From NCBI RefSeq assembly GCF_030817215.1, contig NZ_JAUSZA010000001.1, positions 7,228,501 to 7,292,500 on the forward strand: a stretch of 64,000 nt of DNA, read 5' to 3'. The notes under the pieces are model-generated. The model saw only the letters and a list, made by a program, of their open reading frames with translations, made no database searches and was not told the origin of the DNA. The position numbers and the translations under genes were made by a program. Source of the DNA: Paenibacillus sp. V4I3 (GTDB taxonomy: Bacteria; Bacillota; Bacilli; Paenibacillales; NBRC-103111). Shown here one piece after another: positions 43,803-53,057 of this stretch (position 1 is the first letter of the stretch; every line of letters begins with the position of its first letter).

Positions 43803-44835
43803 ATGAAATTTACAATTCCCGTATTAACGTTATGTCACGGCGGGGCCCAGCGGATGCTGGTCGAACTGGCGAACGGATTAACCCGCAGGGGCCATCAAGT
43901 TTGTCTGTTGATGCCATCCGGCAGTATCGTGGAGTACGAGATAGAGGCTCAGGTTCTGCATACCAACCAACACCGTTTTACGTGAAAGTGACTATCCCTA
44001 CTCGGATGTTATTGTATCCAATTATTATTTAACTGTACCCTCGGCTCAAGCGGCCAGCAAGCTGGGGAAAGGCAAGCACATCCGGCTAAGCCTCTGTTAC
44101 GAACCGGCCTTTCTTCCAGATAATCATATTTCTTTCCCTACCTATCATTTAACGGATTGTCTGATCGTTCTATCCTCGTGGCAGCACCGCTTAATTCAAT
44201 TGCTGCATGGCATACAAAGTACCATTGTCCCTGTAGGTGTCGATCCTTTCTTCACAAATCTGCATATCCGTGAAAATAACCACAAACTCCGAATCGCAGC
44301 AATTCTTCGAGAGCCGGAGGGCTTCGCCTTTCACCGCAATCAAGAGCATCTAATTTCCCAGCTTCAAGAGATTACCAAGCGTTACCCGAACGTGGAAGTT
44401 TCTCTTATCTCCCCCCCTGGTGAAATGGCTCGATCCCCAGAGCTGAACCGATTAAGGGCAGTGACGGGGTTCATATTCTACACCCCCGCTAATGATTACG
44501 AGCTTAGATATCATTTCAATCAAGCGGATATATTCGTAACCTCCTCCTTATACGAAGCAGCTAATTTACCTGGTCTGGAGGCTATGAAGTGCGGCGCTGC
44601 TCTTGTCGCGGTCAATTCAGGCGGTAATGAGGATTATTGCAATCATCTAAGCAATTGTTTAATCTCCTATCACTATCAAGATCTGATGGGGGAACACCTT
44701 AGCCGATTAATCGAAAATCCGGGATTACGCCATCGCTTGGCAAAGGAAGGCGAGCTGGAAGCAGCAAAGTGGACCTGGACACGATGCCTGAATCTGTTTG
44801 AACAAGCCGTTTACACTTTCACCAGAAAAAATTGA
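43803..44835 (+). pseudogene. GT4-family glycosyltransferase with a frameshift
   Basis: The first 60 codons (MKFTIPVLTLCHGGAQRMLVEL...) stop at 43985. Continuing one frame over from the TTTT run near 43976 restores a complete GT4-like protein of about 344 residues: 'SDVIVSNYYLTVPSAQAA', 'VPVGVDPFF' and 'FVTSSLYEAANLPGLEAMKCGAALVAVNSGGNEDY'. A single extra T explains the break. No other lesion is seen, so it is either a recent mutation, a phase-variable tract or a sequencing error. Confidence 0.8.
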
Positions 44836-45152
44836 AGGAAGATTCTCTTGACCAATAAATGGCCGGAGCATCCCCTCAGCCTGCCTTTTCGAACTCGTTA
44901 TTTTATGTTTAAAGACCGAGCCCGGTTTTTTTCTCATTCGAGCAATTAATCGCTTCAGATGAAACACGCCGTATGAGCGTGCCGGGCAATTAATACGAGA
45001 TACGAAATATGTGTAACCGGTATCCCTGATAGCATAAGCCTTTATTGCTTTCTGCAGTATATTGGTCCAAACCAAATCTATCATTCTCTCATAAGATATT
45101 AATATGGGAAATGAAAAAATCCCGTTATTTTAATAGAAGGAGGAATTTTCAA
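44836..45152. other. gene-free stretch before the small beta-rich gene
   Basis: About 317 bases with no supported gene. An AGAAGGAGG ribosome site for the next gene ends it. A promoter for that gene probably lies here but I cannot place it with confidence. Confidence 0.4.
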
Positions 45153-45560
45153 ATGGCTATCATCATTATGGACATTGGTTCAAGCATTCCCTCAAGCGGA
45201 AGCGAAACACTAAACCGCGAAATTACGACGGGTGGTATCACTCTAGCCTTGTTTGGGCTGGCCACAACCGCTTCAAATCGGGTCATATTAAACGCGACGG
45301 TCTCTTTCGCCTCCCTGTTGGGTGCACCAGAGATTTTGTTTACTATGATGCGGGACACGGCAGTGATCTTCACTGCCCGAGGGGGTACTCTGGCTGTGAA
45401 CGAGAACCGGACTACTACGCTTCATATGATTGACACGAATGTGCCGACAGGGTACCACGCCTATAGACTTCTGGCCCAAGAAGTATCCGGCAGCCCCCTC
45501 AATCAAGCACAGGTTACCGGACCGGTTACGTACTCAGGTGTCAGTTACGAAATCTCGTAA
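45153..45560 (+). CDS. small beta-rich protein, possibly exosporium-like
   Basis: This 135-residue protein starts at ATG 45153, after AGAAGGAGG. It has alternating hydrophobic strands with Thr/Ser-rich turns ('TTGGITLALFGLATTASNRVILNATVSFASLLG', 'TLHMIDTNVPTGYHAYRLLAQEV'). This suggests a jelly-roll such as the BclA C-terminal or ExsF-like domain. There is no signal peptide, consistent with a spore-surface protein made in the mother cell. The match is by overall pattern only; no specific family motif is certain. Confidence 0.55.
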   Translation: MAIIIMDIGSSIPSSGSETLNREITTGGITLALFGLATTASNRVILNATVSFASLLGAPEILFTMMRDTAVIFTARGGTLAVNENRTTTLHMIDTNVPTGYHAYRLLAQEVSGSPLNQAQVTGPVTYSGVSYEIS

Positions 45561-45647
45561 ACGAGATAAGGAGCACCAGTGAGGGCAAGTTTAAAAGCCA
45601 GATTTCTACGACTGCAACCTTCGGTACACGAGGAGGGGATAAACATT

Positions 45648-46181
45648 TTGCAAAAAGGTGTTACACTATGGTTTACCGGTTTATCCGGATCCGGAAAATC
45701 GACGGTTAGCCGGGCCGTAGAAGCCAATCTAAGACAATGCAATATAAAGGTAGAAGTACTTGACGGGGATATTCTTAGGGAAGAAGTGTTTCAAGGGCTT
45801 GGTTTCTCTAAAGAGGACCGCTCTATGAATGTGAGAGCTGCGACTTATTTAGCCCATGTGCTGACGCGAAATGATATTATTGTACTGGCGACCTTTATAT
45901 CCCCTTATCGCGGGATGCGGGAAGAAAGCCGTAAAAAGATTGGTTCCTTCCTCGAGGTTTATGTTCATTGCTCCCTCGAAGAATGCATCAGAAGGGATGT
46001 TAAGGGGTTGTATCGCAAGGCGCTGAACGGTGAAATCAAACAGTTTACCGGCATCACGGATCCTTATGAAACTCCGGAATATCCAGATCTGATTCTGGAA
46101 ACGGACCAGGAAACCGTCGAGCAATGTACAGAGCAGGTGGTCGAATATTTAATCCGACACAGATATATCACTTTATTATAA
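45648..46181 (+). CDS. cysC: adenylylsulfate (APS) kinase
   Basis: This 177-residue P-loop kinase has 'TLWFTGLSGSGKST' (residues about 6-19), 'LDGDILREEVFQGLGFSKEDRSMNVRA' and 'ATFISPYRGMREESR', all diagnostic of CysC. It phosphorylates APS to PAPS, the sulfate donor of sulfotransferases. TTG 45648 has AGGAGGGG upstream; the frame extends back to 45579 without a ribosome site. In this place, inside a glycan cluster and away from sulfate assimilation genes, it probably supplies PAPS to the sulfotransferase at 48033. Confidence 0.9.
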   Translation: MQKGVTLWFTGLSGSGKSTVSRAVEANLRQCNIKVEVLDGDILREEVFQGLGFSKEDRSMNVRAATYLAHVLTRNDIIVLATFISPYRGMREESRKKIGSFLEVYVHCSLEECIRRDVKGLYRKALNGEIKQFTGITDPYETPEYPDLILETDQETVEQCTEQVVEYLIRHRYITLL

Positions 46182-46184
46182 TAA

Positions 46185-46215
46185 AGCCCGCTCCATTCAA
46201 GGAGCGGGCTCTTTT
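46185..46215. terminator. bidirectional terminator between cysC and GT4
   Basis: AGCCCGCTCC pairs perfectly with GGAGCGGGCT around a 6-base loop. CTTTTC follows on the plus strand and TTTATTATAA on the minus, between two convergent genes. Confidence 0.9.
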
Positions 46216-46244
46216 CGTACACTCTGCATCGAATAGATCTAGGG

Positions 46245-47315
46245 CTAATTGCCTACCAATTCCCTGATCATCTTGTTTAAATTCCATCCATATGCATCGA
46301 GTGTAAATATGGACTTGACATGCTGTTCCGCCTGCAGAATCAAATCAGCGCGTAAGGCATTGTTATAAAGCACCTCTTTTGCTTCAGACACGGCCTGATT
46401 GAGTTCATACTGGTCGATGAGCTTACCTGTTACATTATGAATTACCATACTACGGATCCCGTCCGAATCTGTTACAACTACAGGGCAACGGCAGCACATC
46501 GCCTCAGCAACAGCGTATCCAAACCCTTCACAGATAGAGGTCGAACATAAAAAGCCTCCTGAATCCCCAATCATAGAATAATAGTGGTCCATCTCATGAT
46601 ACGGCACGTTGGCGTGCCACGTCACCCTTGATTGAAACGGAGAATTGACCATCAGCTGGTTGAAAACTTGTCTATCCTTTTCAGATCCTAAATTCTGTTC
46701 TCCGATCATCCAAATGTTGATTAGCGGATTTTCCTCCAGCAAATGCCTTGCAATCTGAAGAAAATATTGCCAATTTTTATTTGGCTCGATGCGGCCAACC
46801 CAGCCGATCAGCGGATTCATTTTTCGGGGCAATGTACGGTATTTAAACTGCTCCGTATCCAACCCATTATGAAAGCAATACCTCTTCAACCCCGGGAATA
46901 TGGAATTAAATAATGCGACCAAGTGTGATGTTACCGGATAAAGCGCAGCATTACAATGAGCATGTATGAAGGGTATCGCTTGATGTAATATCTCCCTAGC
47001 TTCATCCCAAGTACCTAATCCTTGGACTTCATAAACTACCGGCCCTGCAAACCCAAACTCCCTTATGAGCCTCAGCATATAAAAGTTGGAGCAAACAATC
47101 ACGAGGTCAAAATTTTCTCTCCTCAACAAATTCTGAATATATTCATAATCTTCAGATACATGTACCGGAATATCATACGCATTCGATATTCCGCCGCCTG
47201 TCCATTGGTAAAGGAAATGGCAATCGATGCCGTATTTCTGTAAAGCTTTATATTTCATTCGGTTTAATGTTTCAACACCACCACTGGCAATATAATAAGT
47301 GACGAGGATTTTCAT
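46245..47315 (-). CDS. GT4-family glycosyltransferase
   Basis: This 356-residue GT-B enzyme opens with 'ILVTYYIASGGVETLNRMKYKAL' and has 'GWVGRIEPNKNWQYFLQIA' and the C-terminal nucleotide-sugar signature 'SICEGFGYAVAEAMCCRCPVVVTDSDGI' (E-x7-E). It is typical of retaining transferases in polysaccharide synthesis. No membrane segment is seen. It stands alone on the minus strand between cysC and the broken beta-propeller gene, each side separated by a terminator or a long gap. Confidence 0.87.
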   Translation of the reverse strand: MKILVTYYIASGGVETLNRMKYKALQKYGIDCHFLYQWTGGGISNAYDIPVHVSEDYEYIQNLLRRENFDLVIVCSNFYMLRLIREFGFAGPVVYEVQGLGTWDEAREILHQAIPFIHAHCNAALYPVTSHLVALFNSIFPGLKRYCFHNGLDTEQFKYRTLPRKMNPLIGWVGRIEPNKNWQYFLQIARHLLEENPLINIWMIGEQNLGSEKDRQVFNQLMVNSPFQSRVTWHANVPYHEMDHYYSMIGDSGGFLCSTSICEGFGYAVAEAMCCRCPVVVTDSDGIRSMVIHNVTGKLIDQYELNQAVSEAKEVLYNNALRADLILQAEQHVKSIFTLDAYGWNLNKMIRELVGN

Positions 47316-47503
47316 ATCAATTCCCCTCTCTTCGGATCGATCCGCCTGCTTATTATTATATGAAAAGCAAAAATAAGAGTTTGGACTAGAATATATAAAA
47401 TCGCCTTTTTTTATAACATAAAATAAATTTGTCCAAGCATTTATTTGGCGGCAGCATATAAAAAATTATACGTTCATATCGAAGCGAAGGAGGTTGGATG
47501 AGA

Positions 47504-48032
47504 AATGAGATTAGATTATAAACATCATTTGTTGGTCACCTGTTGTAATCAACTCGGCGGTCTATTTCGGCTTAACCTTATACCGGGGAATACGTTAAGC
47601 TGTTGGATGAAGATTGCCGAGGTCTGACTGCATATAGATCAGGTATAATCGTGGCCACAAATAGCTCTGGTATTATGATTCTCGATCATCAGGGAAGCGT
47701 ACTCCAATGCAATAAGCTGCTTGGGAAGGATTAACACGGGATTGCACCGATCATTTAGGATAAAGGGCCAAAAGTAACACAATCTTTAACTGTGAACCGA
47801 ATCGATGTTGTAATTTTTAAATGCTGCCATATCCGCTGTTGCTGTTTTGCCAAGGAATTCGGCCCATCCTTCTTGTTGTTCTTGCTCGGATGCAAAATGA
47901 TAAAGTATCAATTCTTCGCCGTGACGATCATTTTAGCCTATACCGATCTATTTTTGCTGCATACATTGATAGAAAAAACGATTGTTTTCTTGTTTTGGTA
48001 TTGGAAATTTCTAAAAAGAGGTGGTCTTCTGA
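47504..48032 (+). pseudogene. 5' part of a broken beta-propeller-like gene
   Basis: After a good AAGGAGG, an ATG begins 'RLDYKHHLLVTCCNQLGGLFRLNL'. The frame is then lost, but in the next frame 'EDCRGLTAYRSGIIVATNSSGIMILDHQG' continues, then 'HGIAP' and 'TVNRIDV'. These phrases look like blades of a beta-propeller (as in DUF4915-type proteins). There are several stops, so it is not functional. The last 200 bases before the sulfotransferase are unclear. A matching 3' piece lies after the sulfotransferase gene. Confidence 0.55.
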
Positions 48033-48728
48033 ATGAGTGGTGATTCAACTCAAACCAAAAAACTATTGATATTTATGCATATCCCCAAAACTGCCGGCAG
48101 TACATTGGGAGAACTGATTAATCAACAATACACTAAGAATATAAGCTGTTATAGAGGGGATGAATCGGAAAACGAAAAGGACGTAATACGCTTAAAGGAT
48201 GAAATTGAAAAATCCGATTCCTTAAAAGGTCACTTTTACTTTGGCGTACATCATTATCTTTCGAAACCGTCCATCTATATAACGATGTTTCGAAATCCGA
48301 TAGAGCGCATAATTTCGTTATATTACTATATTCTTAGAGAAAAAAATAATAGATTGTATGAGAAAGTAAAAAACATGAGTCTTGACGAATTTGTAAAAAG
48401 TGAAGAGCTGGCAATTGAAAACGTCAATCAGCAAACTCGTTACCTCTGTGGAGGACGGACTCCTGACTTGGAGACGGCTAAAAAAAATCTTTCCGCACAC
48501 TTTTCTTTCGGCATTATGGAATTATTTGACGATTCCATCAGACTAATGAGCAAAGAGTTAGGTTGGAAAAATATTCATTACATCAAGAGAAATGTTAACG
48601 GCAACAGCCCACCGATTACTTCTATAGCAGAAAAAACCATCCATAAAATAATAGAAAATAACACACTGGATATTGAATTATATCATTATGCGCGACAATT
48701 GCTCATAAATAAAAAAAAAACGAAATGA
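48033..48728 (+). CDS. sulfotransferase (PAPS-dependent)
   Basis: This 231-residue protein has the PAPS 5'-phosphosulfate loop in 'FMHIPKTAGSTLGELI' and the 3'-phosphate motif in 'TMFRNPIERIISLYYYILRE', as in sulfotransferase family 2 proteins that act on sugars. It is AT-rich relative to the cluster, and it lies between two pieces of a beta-propeller gene, so it was probably inserted. AGAGGTGG precedes the ATG. CysC, 2 kb away, could supply PAPS. A C-terminal fragment of a relative lies at 29355. Confidence 0.82.
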   Translation: MSGDSTQTKKLLIFMHIPKTAGSTLGELINQQYTKNISCYRGDESENEKDVIRLKDEIEKSDSLKGHFYFGVHHYLSKPSIYITMFRNPIERIISLYYYILREKNNRLYEKVKNMSLDEFVKSEELAIENVNQQTRYLCGGRTPDLETAKKNLSAHFSFGIMELFDDSIRLMSKELGWKNIHYIKRNVNGNSPPITSIAEKTIHKIIENNTLDIELYHYARQLLINKKKTK

Positions 48729-48751
48729 AATTGTAACATCCGCCTGCACGC

Positions 48752-48925
48752 CAATATCCCCGTGGTCTGGCCTTTAAGGACAGTTGGCTCTATGTTGGCA
48801 ACAGCACCAGAGTCCCAGATCAACATAACCCGTGTGCCGGAGTGTACGCCCTTTCGTTGAAGGACAAAACTTCAAGTTTTTTTCCACTCCCCGCGTTAGA
48901 AGTCTATGGCATTATTTGCTGTTAA
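48752..48925 (+). pseudogene. 3' part of a broken beta-propeller-like gene
   Basis: An open stretch ending at TAA 48923-48925 reads 'QYPRGLAFKDSWLYVGNSTRV' and 'CAGVYALSLKD', a typical propeller blade ending, and a plausible natural C-terminus. It has no start. It lies 24 bases after the sulfotransferase stop and on the same strand as the 5' piece at 47504. Confidence 0.6.
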
Positions 48926-48932
48926 CAATAAA

Positions 48933-48981
48933 AGGCTGTCCCCCAAACAGATCTCTGCTTGGGGATTCAGCCTCTTTTTTT
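48933..48981. terminator. bidirectional terminator between sulfotransferase region and fnlA copy 2
   Basis: AGGCTG-TCCCC...GGGGA-TT-CAGCCT forms a long stem with a large loop, followed by TCTTTTTTT on the plus strand and TTTTATT on the minus. Confidence 0.85.
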
Positions 48982-48986
48982 ATTCT

Positions 48987-50009
48987 CTAACCCTTCAATC
49001 CGGCGCTACTATGTAGCTCCGCATCTCCCAGAAAACCTCCTTTAACGAGCATTTTTTTAATTTCCGCTTTTGTCATCAGCGGTCCTTCCGAGCTGAAGCT
49101 CTCGTACGGCACTTTCAGGTAATGTGCATATGTCTCTTTAAGTCCGGGGATGTCAATGGTAGGCAGAATGACCAAATGCTCATCGTCAAAAGTAACAGTA
49201 AATTGGCTTTCAAACTCAGAAAGTAAAATTTCATGGATTTTTTCCCCCGGTCGCACACCGAGCTCAACTACTTCCACATCCTGTTTCCCGAGCTCTTGTA
49301 TAAGAACTTCAGCTAAATCAATAATTTTACATGTAGGCATGGTAATGACGAATATTTCCCCCCCACGCCCTACTTCCGCTCCCCGAAGCATTAGCTTGAT
49401 CGCTTCCTGCTTGGTCATAAAAAAACGAGTCATATTTTTATCTGTGATCCCAACCTGATTCTTTTCCTGAATTTGCTTTATAAACAAGTGAATGACACTC
49501 CCGTTCGTTCCTAGCACATTGCCTCCGCGAACGTTCACGAATTTCGTATGCGGGCTCAGCAGGTTGCCATACACAATCAATTTCTCCCCGATCGCTTTCG
49601 TAATTCCGTAGAAGTTGGATGGGTTCGCAGCCTTATCGGTCGAAATGTTAATCACTTTCTTCACTTTGTTCTCAATAGCTGCCTCGATGACGTTTTGTGT
49701 GCCAATCACATTCGTTTTCAATGCTTCGAATGGCTGATCCTCACATACGGGAACATGTTTGAGTGCCGCCAAATGAAACAAGTAATCGACTTGTTCGCAG
49801 GCTTTCATCAGAGCCTCTTTATCTCTTACATCCCCGATACAGAAGCTTAGCCTAGGGTCATTGAATGCTCTTTTCATCGCTACCTGTGTCGATTCATTAC
49901 GGGAGAATACAATAATCTTCTTGGGATTTTCCCGAAGCAGCTGTTCTATGAGTTCATAACCCCAGGACCCCGTCCCACCGGTTACTAAGATTGTCGCTTT
50001 AGCAAACAT
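48987..50009 (-). CDS. fnlA: UDP-GlcNAc 4,6-dehydratase/epimerase, FnlA/CapE-like (copy 2)
   Basis: This 340-residue SDR is a close paralogue of the gene at 38467: 'TILVTGGTGSWGYEL', 'LAALKHVPVCEDQP', 'NISTDKAANPSNFYGITK' and 'RPGEKIHEILLSEFE'. It is 12 residues longer at the C-terminus. The start overlaps the fnlC stop by 11 bases, so the pair is translated together. No fnlB copy follows, so a product would need the reductase at 39450. Confidence 0.87.
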   Translation of the reverse strand: MFAKATILVTGGTGSWGYELIEQLLRENPKKIIVFSRNESTQVAMKRAFNDPRLSFCIGDVRDKEALMKACEQVDYLFHLAALKHVPVCEDQPFEALKTNVIGTQNVIEAAIENKVKKVINISTDKAANPSNFYGITKAIGEKLIVYGNLLSPHTKFVNVRGGNVLGTNGSVIHLFIKQIQEKNQVGITDKNMTRFFMTKQEAIKLMLRGAEVGRGGEIFVITMPTCKIIDLAEVLIQELGKQDVEVVELGVRPGEKIHEILLSEFESQFTVTFDDEHLVILPTIDIPGLKETYAHYLKVPYESFSSEGPLMTKAEIKKMLVKGGFLGDAELHSSAGLKG

Positions 50010-51093
50010 TCTCTTTACCTCCTAATAAATATTGAACGACTTTCTGCGATACATTTGTATCCAAATAGCCATCCGGGCAATGCCATCCTGTTGGGAATCT
50101 CACCATAACTTTAACCGCGTTCAATATTTGCTCAGCTCGGAGACCAGAAACTACATTGCTTCCGCAATCTACGGTTTCTGGCCGTTCTGTCGTCGTTCGA
50201 ATGGTCACCGTTGGCACATGGAAAATACAGCATTCCTCTTGAACGGTGCCGCTGTCTGTTAAAACACAGAGAGCATGCTTCTCCAGGTGCACAAAGTCGA
50301 AAAATCCAAATGGCTCATGAAATTGCACGAGTGGATGCATTGTGACCTTGCCATCCTTCTCGAGTCGCGATTTGGTTCGGGGATGAATGCTGCAAATGAC
50401 TTTATGTCCAAAGGTTTCAGCTACCAGATTAAGTCCTTTGAGAATTTGCTGGAGTCGTTCAGGATGATCCACATTTTCAGCACGATGCGTTGTAACCAGA
50501 AAATAAGGTTCACCTTTCAGATCTAGCTTTTCCAGAATGTCGCTTTGCTCAATGCGTATTTCATAATGAGTCAGCACTTCATAAATGGGATTCCCTGTGA
50601 CGATAATGCGATGACTTGGTACGCCCTCCCTAAGCAGATTGTCTCGGCTGTAACGGGTGTAAGGCATATTAATGCTAGAAATCGCATCGATCACTTTTCG
50701 GTTCTTCTCTTCAGGTACAGCGAGATCGAAACAGCGGTTACCCGCTTCCATGTGGATCACGGGAATACCCATTCGCTCAGCAAGTATGCTGCTGAGTGCA
50801 CTGTTCGTGTCACCCAGAACAAGTACTTTATCCGGGCGTTCAAGTGTAAATATGCGTTCTAGCTCTGCGAAAAGGACCGAGAGCTGTCCTCCTAACGTAC
50901 GCTGCTGATTCTGCAGCATATAATCGGGTTGGCGCAGCCCCAGCTCCTCGAAAAACACATCGCTAAGCGTAGAGGTGAAATTCTGTCCTGTGTGAATGAG
51001 CACATGTTGTTCCGCCAGCTCATCCAGCTTCTGAATAATGAGACTCAGCCTGATAATTTCGGGGCGAGTCCCCAAAACAGTCGCGATTTTCAT
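49999..51093 (-). CDS. fnlC: non-hydrolysing UDP-sugar 2-epimerase, FnlC/WbjD/CapG-like
   Basis: This 364-residue protein has the WecB-family fold ('IATVLGTRPEIIRLS', 'VLGDTNSALSSI', 'VTTHRAENVDHPERL', 'TDSGTVQEECCIF'). The phrase 'MEAGNRCFDLAVPEEKNRK' is typical of the branch making UDP-L-FucNAc from the FnlB product, where WecB itself has 'VEAGLRT'. It overlaps the upstream GT4 stop by 4 bases and the downstream fnlA by 11. It is the only intact copy; a decayed one lies at 38083. Confidence 0.85.
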   Translation of the reverse strand: MKIATVLGTRPEIIRLSLIIQKLDELAEQHVLIHTGQNFTSTLSDVFFEELGLRQPDYMLQNQQRTLGGQLSVLFAELERIFTLERPDKVLVLGDTNSALSSILAERMGIPVIHMEAGNRCFDLAVPEEKNRKVIDAISSINMPYTRYSRDNLLREGVPSHRIIVTGNPIYEVLTHYEIRIEQSDILEKLDLKGEPYFLVTTHRAENVDHPERLQQILKGLNLVAETFGHKVICSIHPRTKSRLEKDGKVTMHPLVQFHEPFGFFDFVHLEKHALCVLTDSGTVQEECCIFHVPTVTIRTTTERPETVDCGSNVVSGLRAEQILNAVKVMVRFPTGWHCPDGYLDTNVSQKVVQYLLGGKENVC

Positions 51094-52991
51094 CTTTTTC
51101 CTCCTACTTTTACGATGCCTTTATGCCCCAGTTGCCGTTTTGCAGTTGCCCTTTTCGCACGAAGGCTCTTTCGCCTGCGCACCCTCGTCGGCTTTTTCTT
51201 CGCGGTCGCTTTCCGAGCAGCTGCTTTTCGTTTGCGCACGTTAATTCCGCCCTTGGCAAACCTTTTTGCACCTTTTCTAAGCTTTGTTCCTTGTTTTAGC
51301 TTTTTTCGACTTCTCAACTTTTTCCTTATGATCAGCTTAGTTTTACGCTTGCTTCTTAGCCCCTTCTCCTCCCCGCCAACAATAGGCAGACCGAGCGTAT
51401 AAGTCGCTATAACGCTCTCTGGCAGTAAGGCAACTTGTGATGGGTTGTACCCATGGCCCCGAAGGGCTCCTTCTGAGACAAAGGGATACCTCACACCATG
51501 CTGCATGAGGTACACCGTTGGCCCCTGACCTTTCGCTACATAGATCGCAGGGGCATACTTCAGAAAAGGCTCTTCAGCACGAATCGGAATACCTGTCGGA
51601 AGCATCGCAAGCTGTTGATCGCCTACAATCCCAACTCGGTGCCAATCATATTTATAGAAATGGAAGTCCTCACCCGTAGAAATCGGGCGCTTCATACCTT
51701 GCTCAATGACGAATACAGTATGTGAGGATTCGCCTTTTAACAGCAAATAATCGGGAAATTTAAGCGCACGCTGTTTCTCTAACGATCTTGCTTCCAAGTG
51801 AGGCGAAAGAAGAGAAAGAAATTGTCCCAATCGGGAACGGTAAGCATCAATTCCAAATAATTGATGAATCGTTTGACAATTCCGACTGCCAATTTCCTGA
51901 CGTATTCGGTGATCCGATAGTAGATACTGAACCTTGTTTGTAAGATCCTGAACATCTCCTTTTTGTGCCAGAAAGAGTTCATTTCCCGTAGCAGTTAATA
52001 TTTCGACCAATCCGCCAGAGCGATAAGCAACAACGGGTTTACCGAAGATATGACCTTCAAGTGCAGTTAATCCAAAACCCTCGTTTAATAGACTTGGGAC
52101 AACAACGACATCCATTGCAGGGTAAACCGATTGAATATCAGGCTCAAAAGAGAGGAGGGAGAATTGAGATGAATAGCCGGAAAGCAAGATCATTTGTACG
52201 CAGGAATCCGTATAAACGGGATCAGTAGGTTTACCTGTAATCATAAAATGGGCCTTAGGATTCGTTTCGCAAATGCATATCCCCATCTGAATGAAATGGT
52301 CCAGCCCTTTATTCGCATAGATGTCCGAAGAAATGTAACCTATGACAGGACGTTCATCATGGATGCCGATTTCTGCACGTTTGCTTTGTCTTTTAATCGG
52401 CCATTGGCCAGGGTCATAATGCTCCGTATGCCATGAAGGAGGAAGTACGAACATTTTATGATCATGCACAAGTCCTTGAAGCGGCTGCAGTGTTGTATCG
52501 GATATGCCCACGATCCAGTCCGCATATTGATCCATGAGCCTTGCACTGAGAGGCGTGAATTCATTCATTTGAATCGTCTCCGCAACAATCCATGTGACAG
52601 GAATCCCTAATTTCTTAGCAGCTGCTGCCGGTAGAAGGTTGACGCAAGTATTCGTGATAACAAGGTCCGGTTCGTGGATGAGAAGAAGGTCGAGTAAACC
52701 GGGCATTTCTGAATGGACAAGCAGGTCCTGAAACAGTTGTGGTATTGCGGCTGTTGGATGATACATGTCAAATAAAAGAGGGAACGATTGAACGACAGTT
52801 TCAATGCCATGGCGTCTAGCCTCTGCGGCTAAAAGTCCTTCTTTCGGTACCACCAATGTACAGGCATAATGACGTCCCAGTTCCAAAGTCACAAAGAGCA
52901 GCATTTTTTCCGCCCCGGTAATATGATCTGGATTACAGAAATGGGAAAATAATAGGACTCTTGGTTTTTGTGGAGTCGACATGTGTAACAT
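51090..52991 (-). CDS. GT4 glycosyltransferase with repeat modules and Lys/Arg-rich tail
   Basis: The protein has 633 residues in three parts. Residues about 10-400 are a GT4 enzyme ('VLLFSHFCNPDHITGAEKMLL', 'VVVPSLLNEGFGLTALEGHIFGKPVVAYRSGG'). Residues about 410-550 hold two copies of a 60-residue module ('LLLKGESSHTVFVIEQGMKRPI' and 'IYVAKGQGPTVYLMQHGVRYPF'). From about 555 to the end, a tail is nearly half Lys/Arg. The tail resembles the small basic protein at 53058. The start is unclear: a strong GGAGG at about 53022 is too far from ATG 52991. Confidence 0.82.
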   Translation of the reverse strand: MLHMSTPQKPRVLLFSHFCNPDHITGAEKMLLFVTLELGRHYACTLVVPKEGLLAAEARRHGIETVVQSFPLLFDMYHPTAAIPQLFQDLLVHSEMPGLLDLLLIHEPDLVITNTCVNLLPAAAAKKLGIPVTWIVAETIQMNEFTPLSARLMDQYADWIVGISDTTLQPLQGLVHDHKMFVLPPSWHTEHYDPGQWPIKRQSKRAEIGIHDERPVIGYISSDIYANKGLDHFIQMGICICETNPKAHFMITGKPTDPVYTDSCVQMILLSGYSSQFSLLSFEPDIQSVYPAMDVVVVPSLLNEGFGLTALEGHIFGKPVVAYRSGGLVEILTATGNELFLAQKGDVQDLTNKVQYLLSDHRIRQEIGSRNCQTIHQLFGIDAYRSRLGQFLSLLSPHLEARSLEKQRALKFPDYLLLKGESSHTVFVIEQGMKRPISTGEDFHFYKYDWHRVGIVGDQQLAMLPTGIPIRAEEPFLKYAPAIYVAKGQGPTVYLMQHGVRYPFVSEGALRGHGYNPSQVALLPESVIATYTLGLPIVGGEEKGLRSKRKTKLIIRKKLRSRKKLKQGTKLRKGAKRFAKGGINVRKRKAAARKATAKKKPTRVRRRKSLRAKRATAKRQLGHKGIVKVGGKR

Positions 52992-53057
52992 ACCCGTTAC
53001 GACAACCAGGTATGGAATTCACCTCCTTTTTTGAATACACTGGCGATAGCTCATGGA

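Noticed and set aside
53000..53030. Start of the basic-tail GT4 at a strong GGAGG near 53022
   Set aside because: The only codon at correct spacing is ATA in another frame, and a TGA closes the right frame just there; ATG 52991 was kept as start with doubt.
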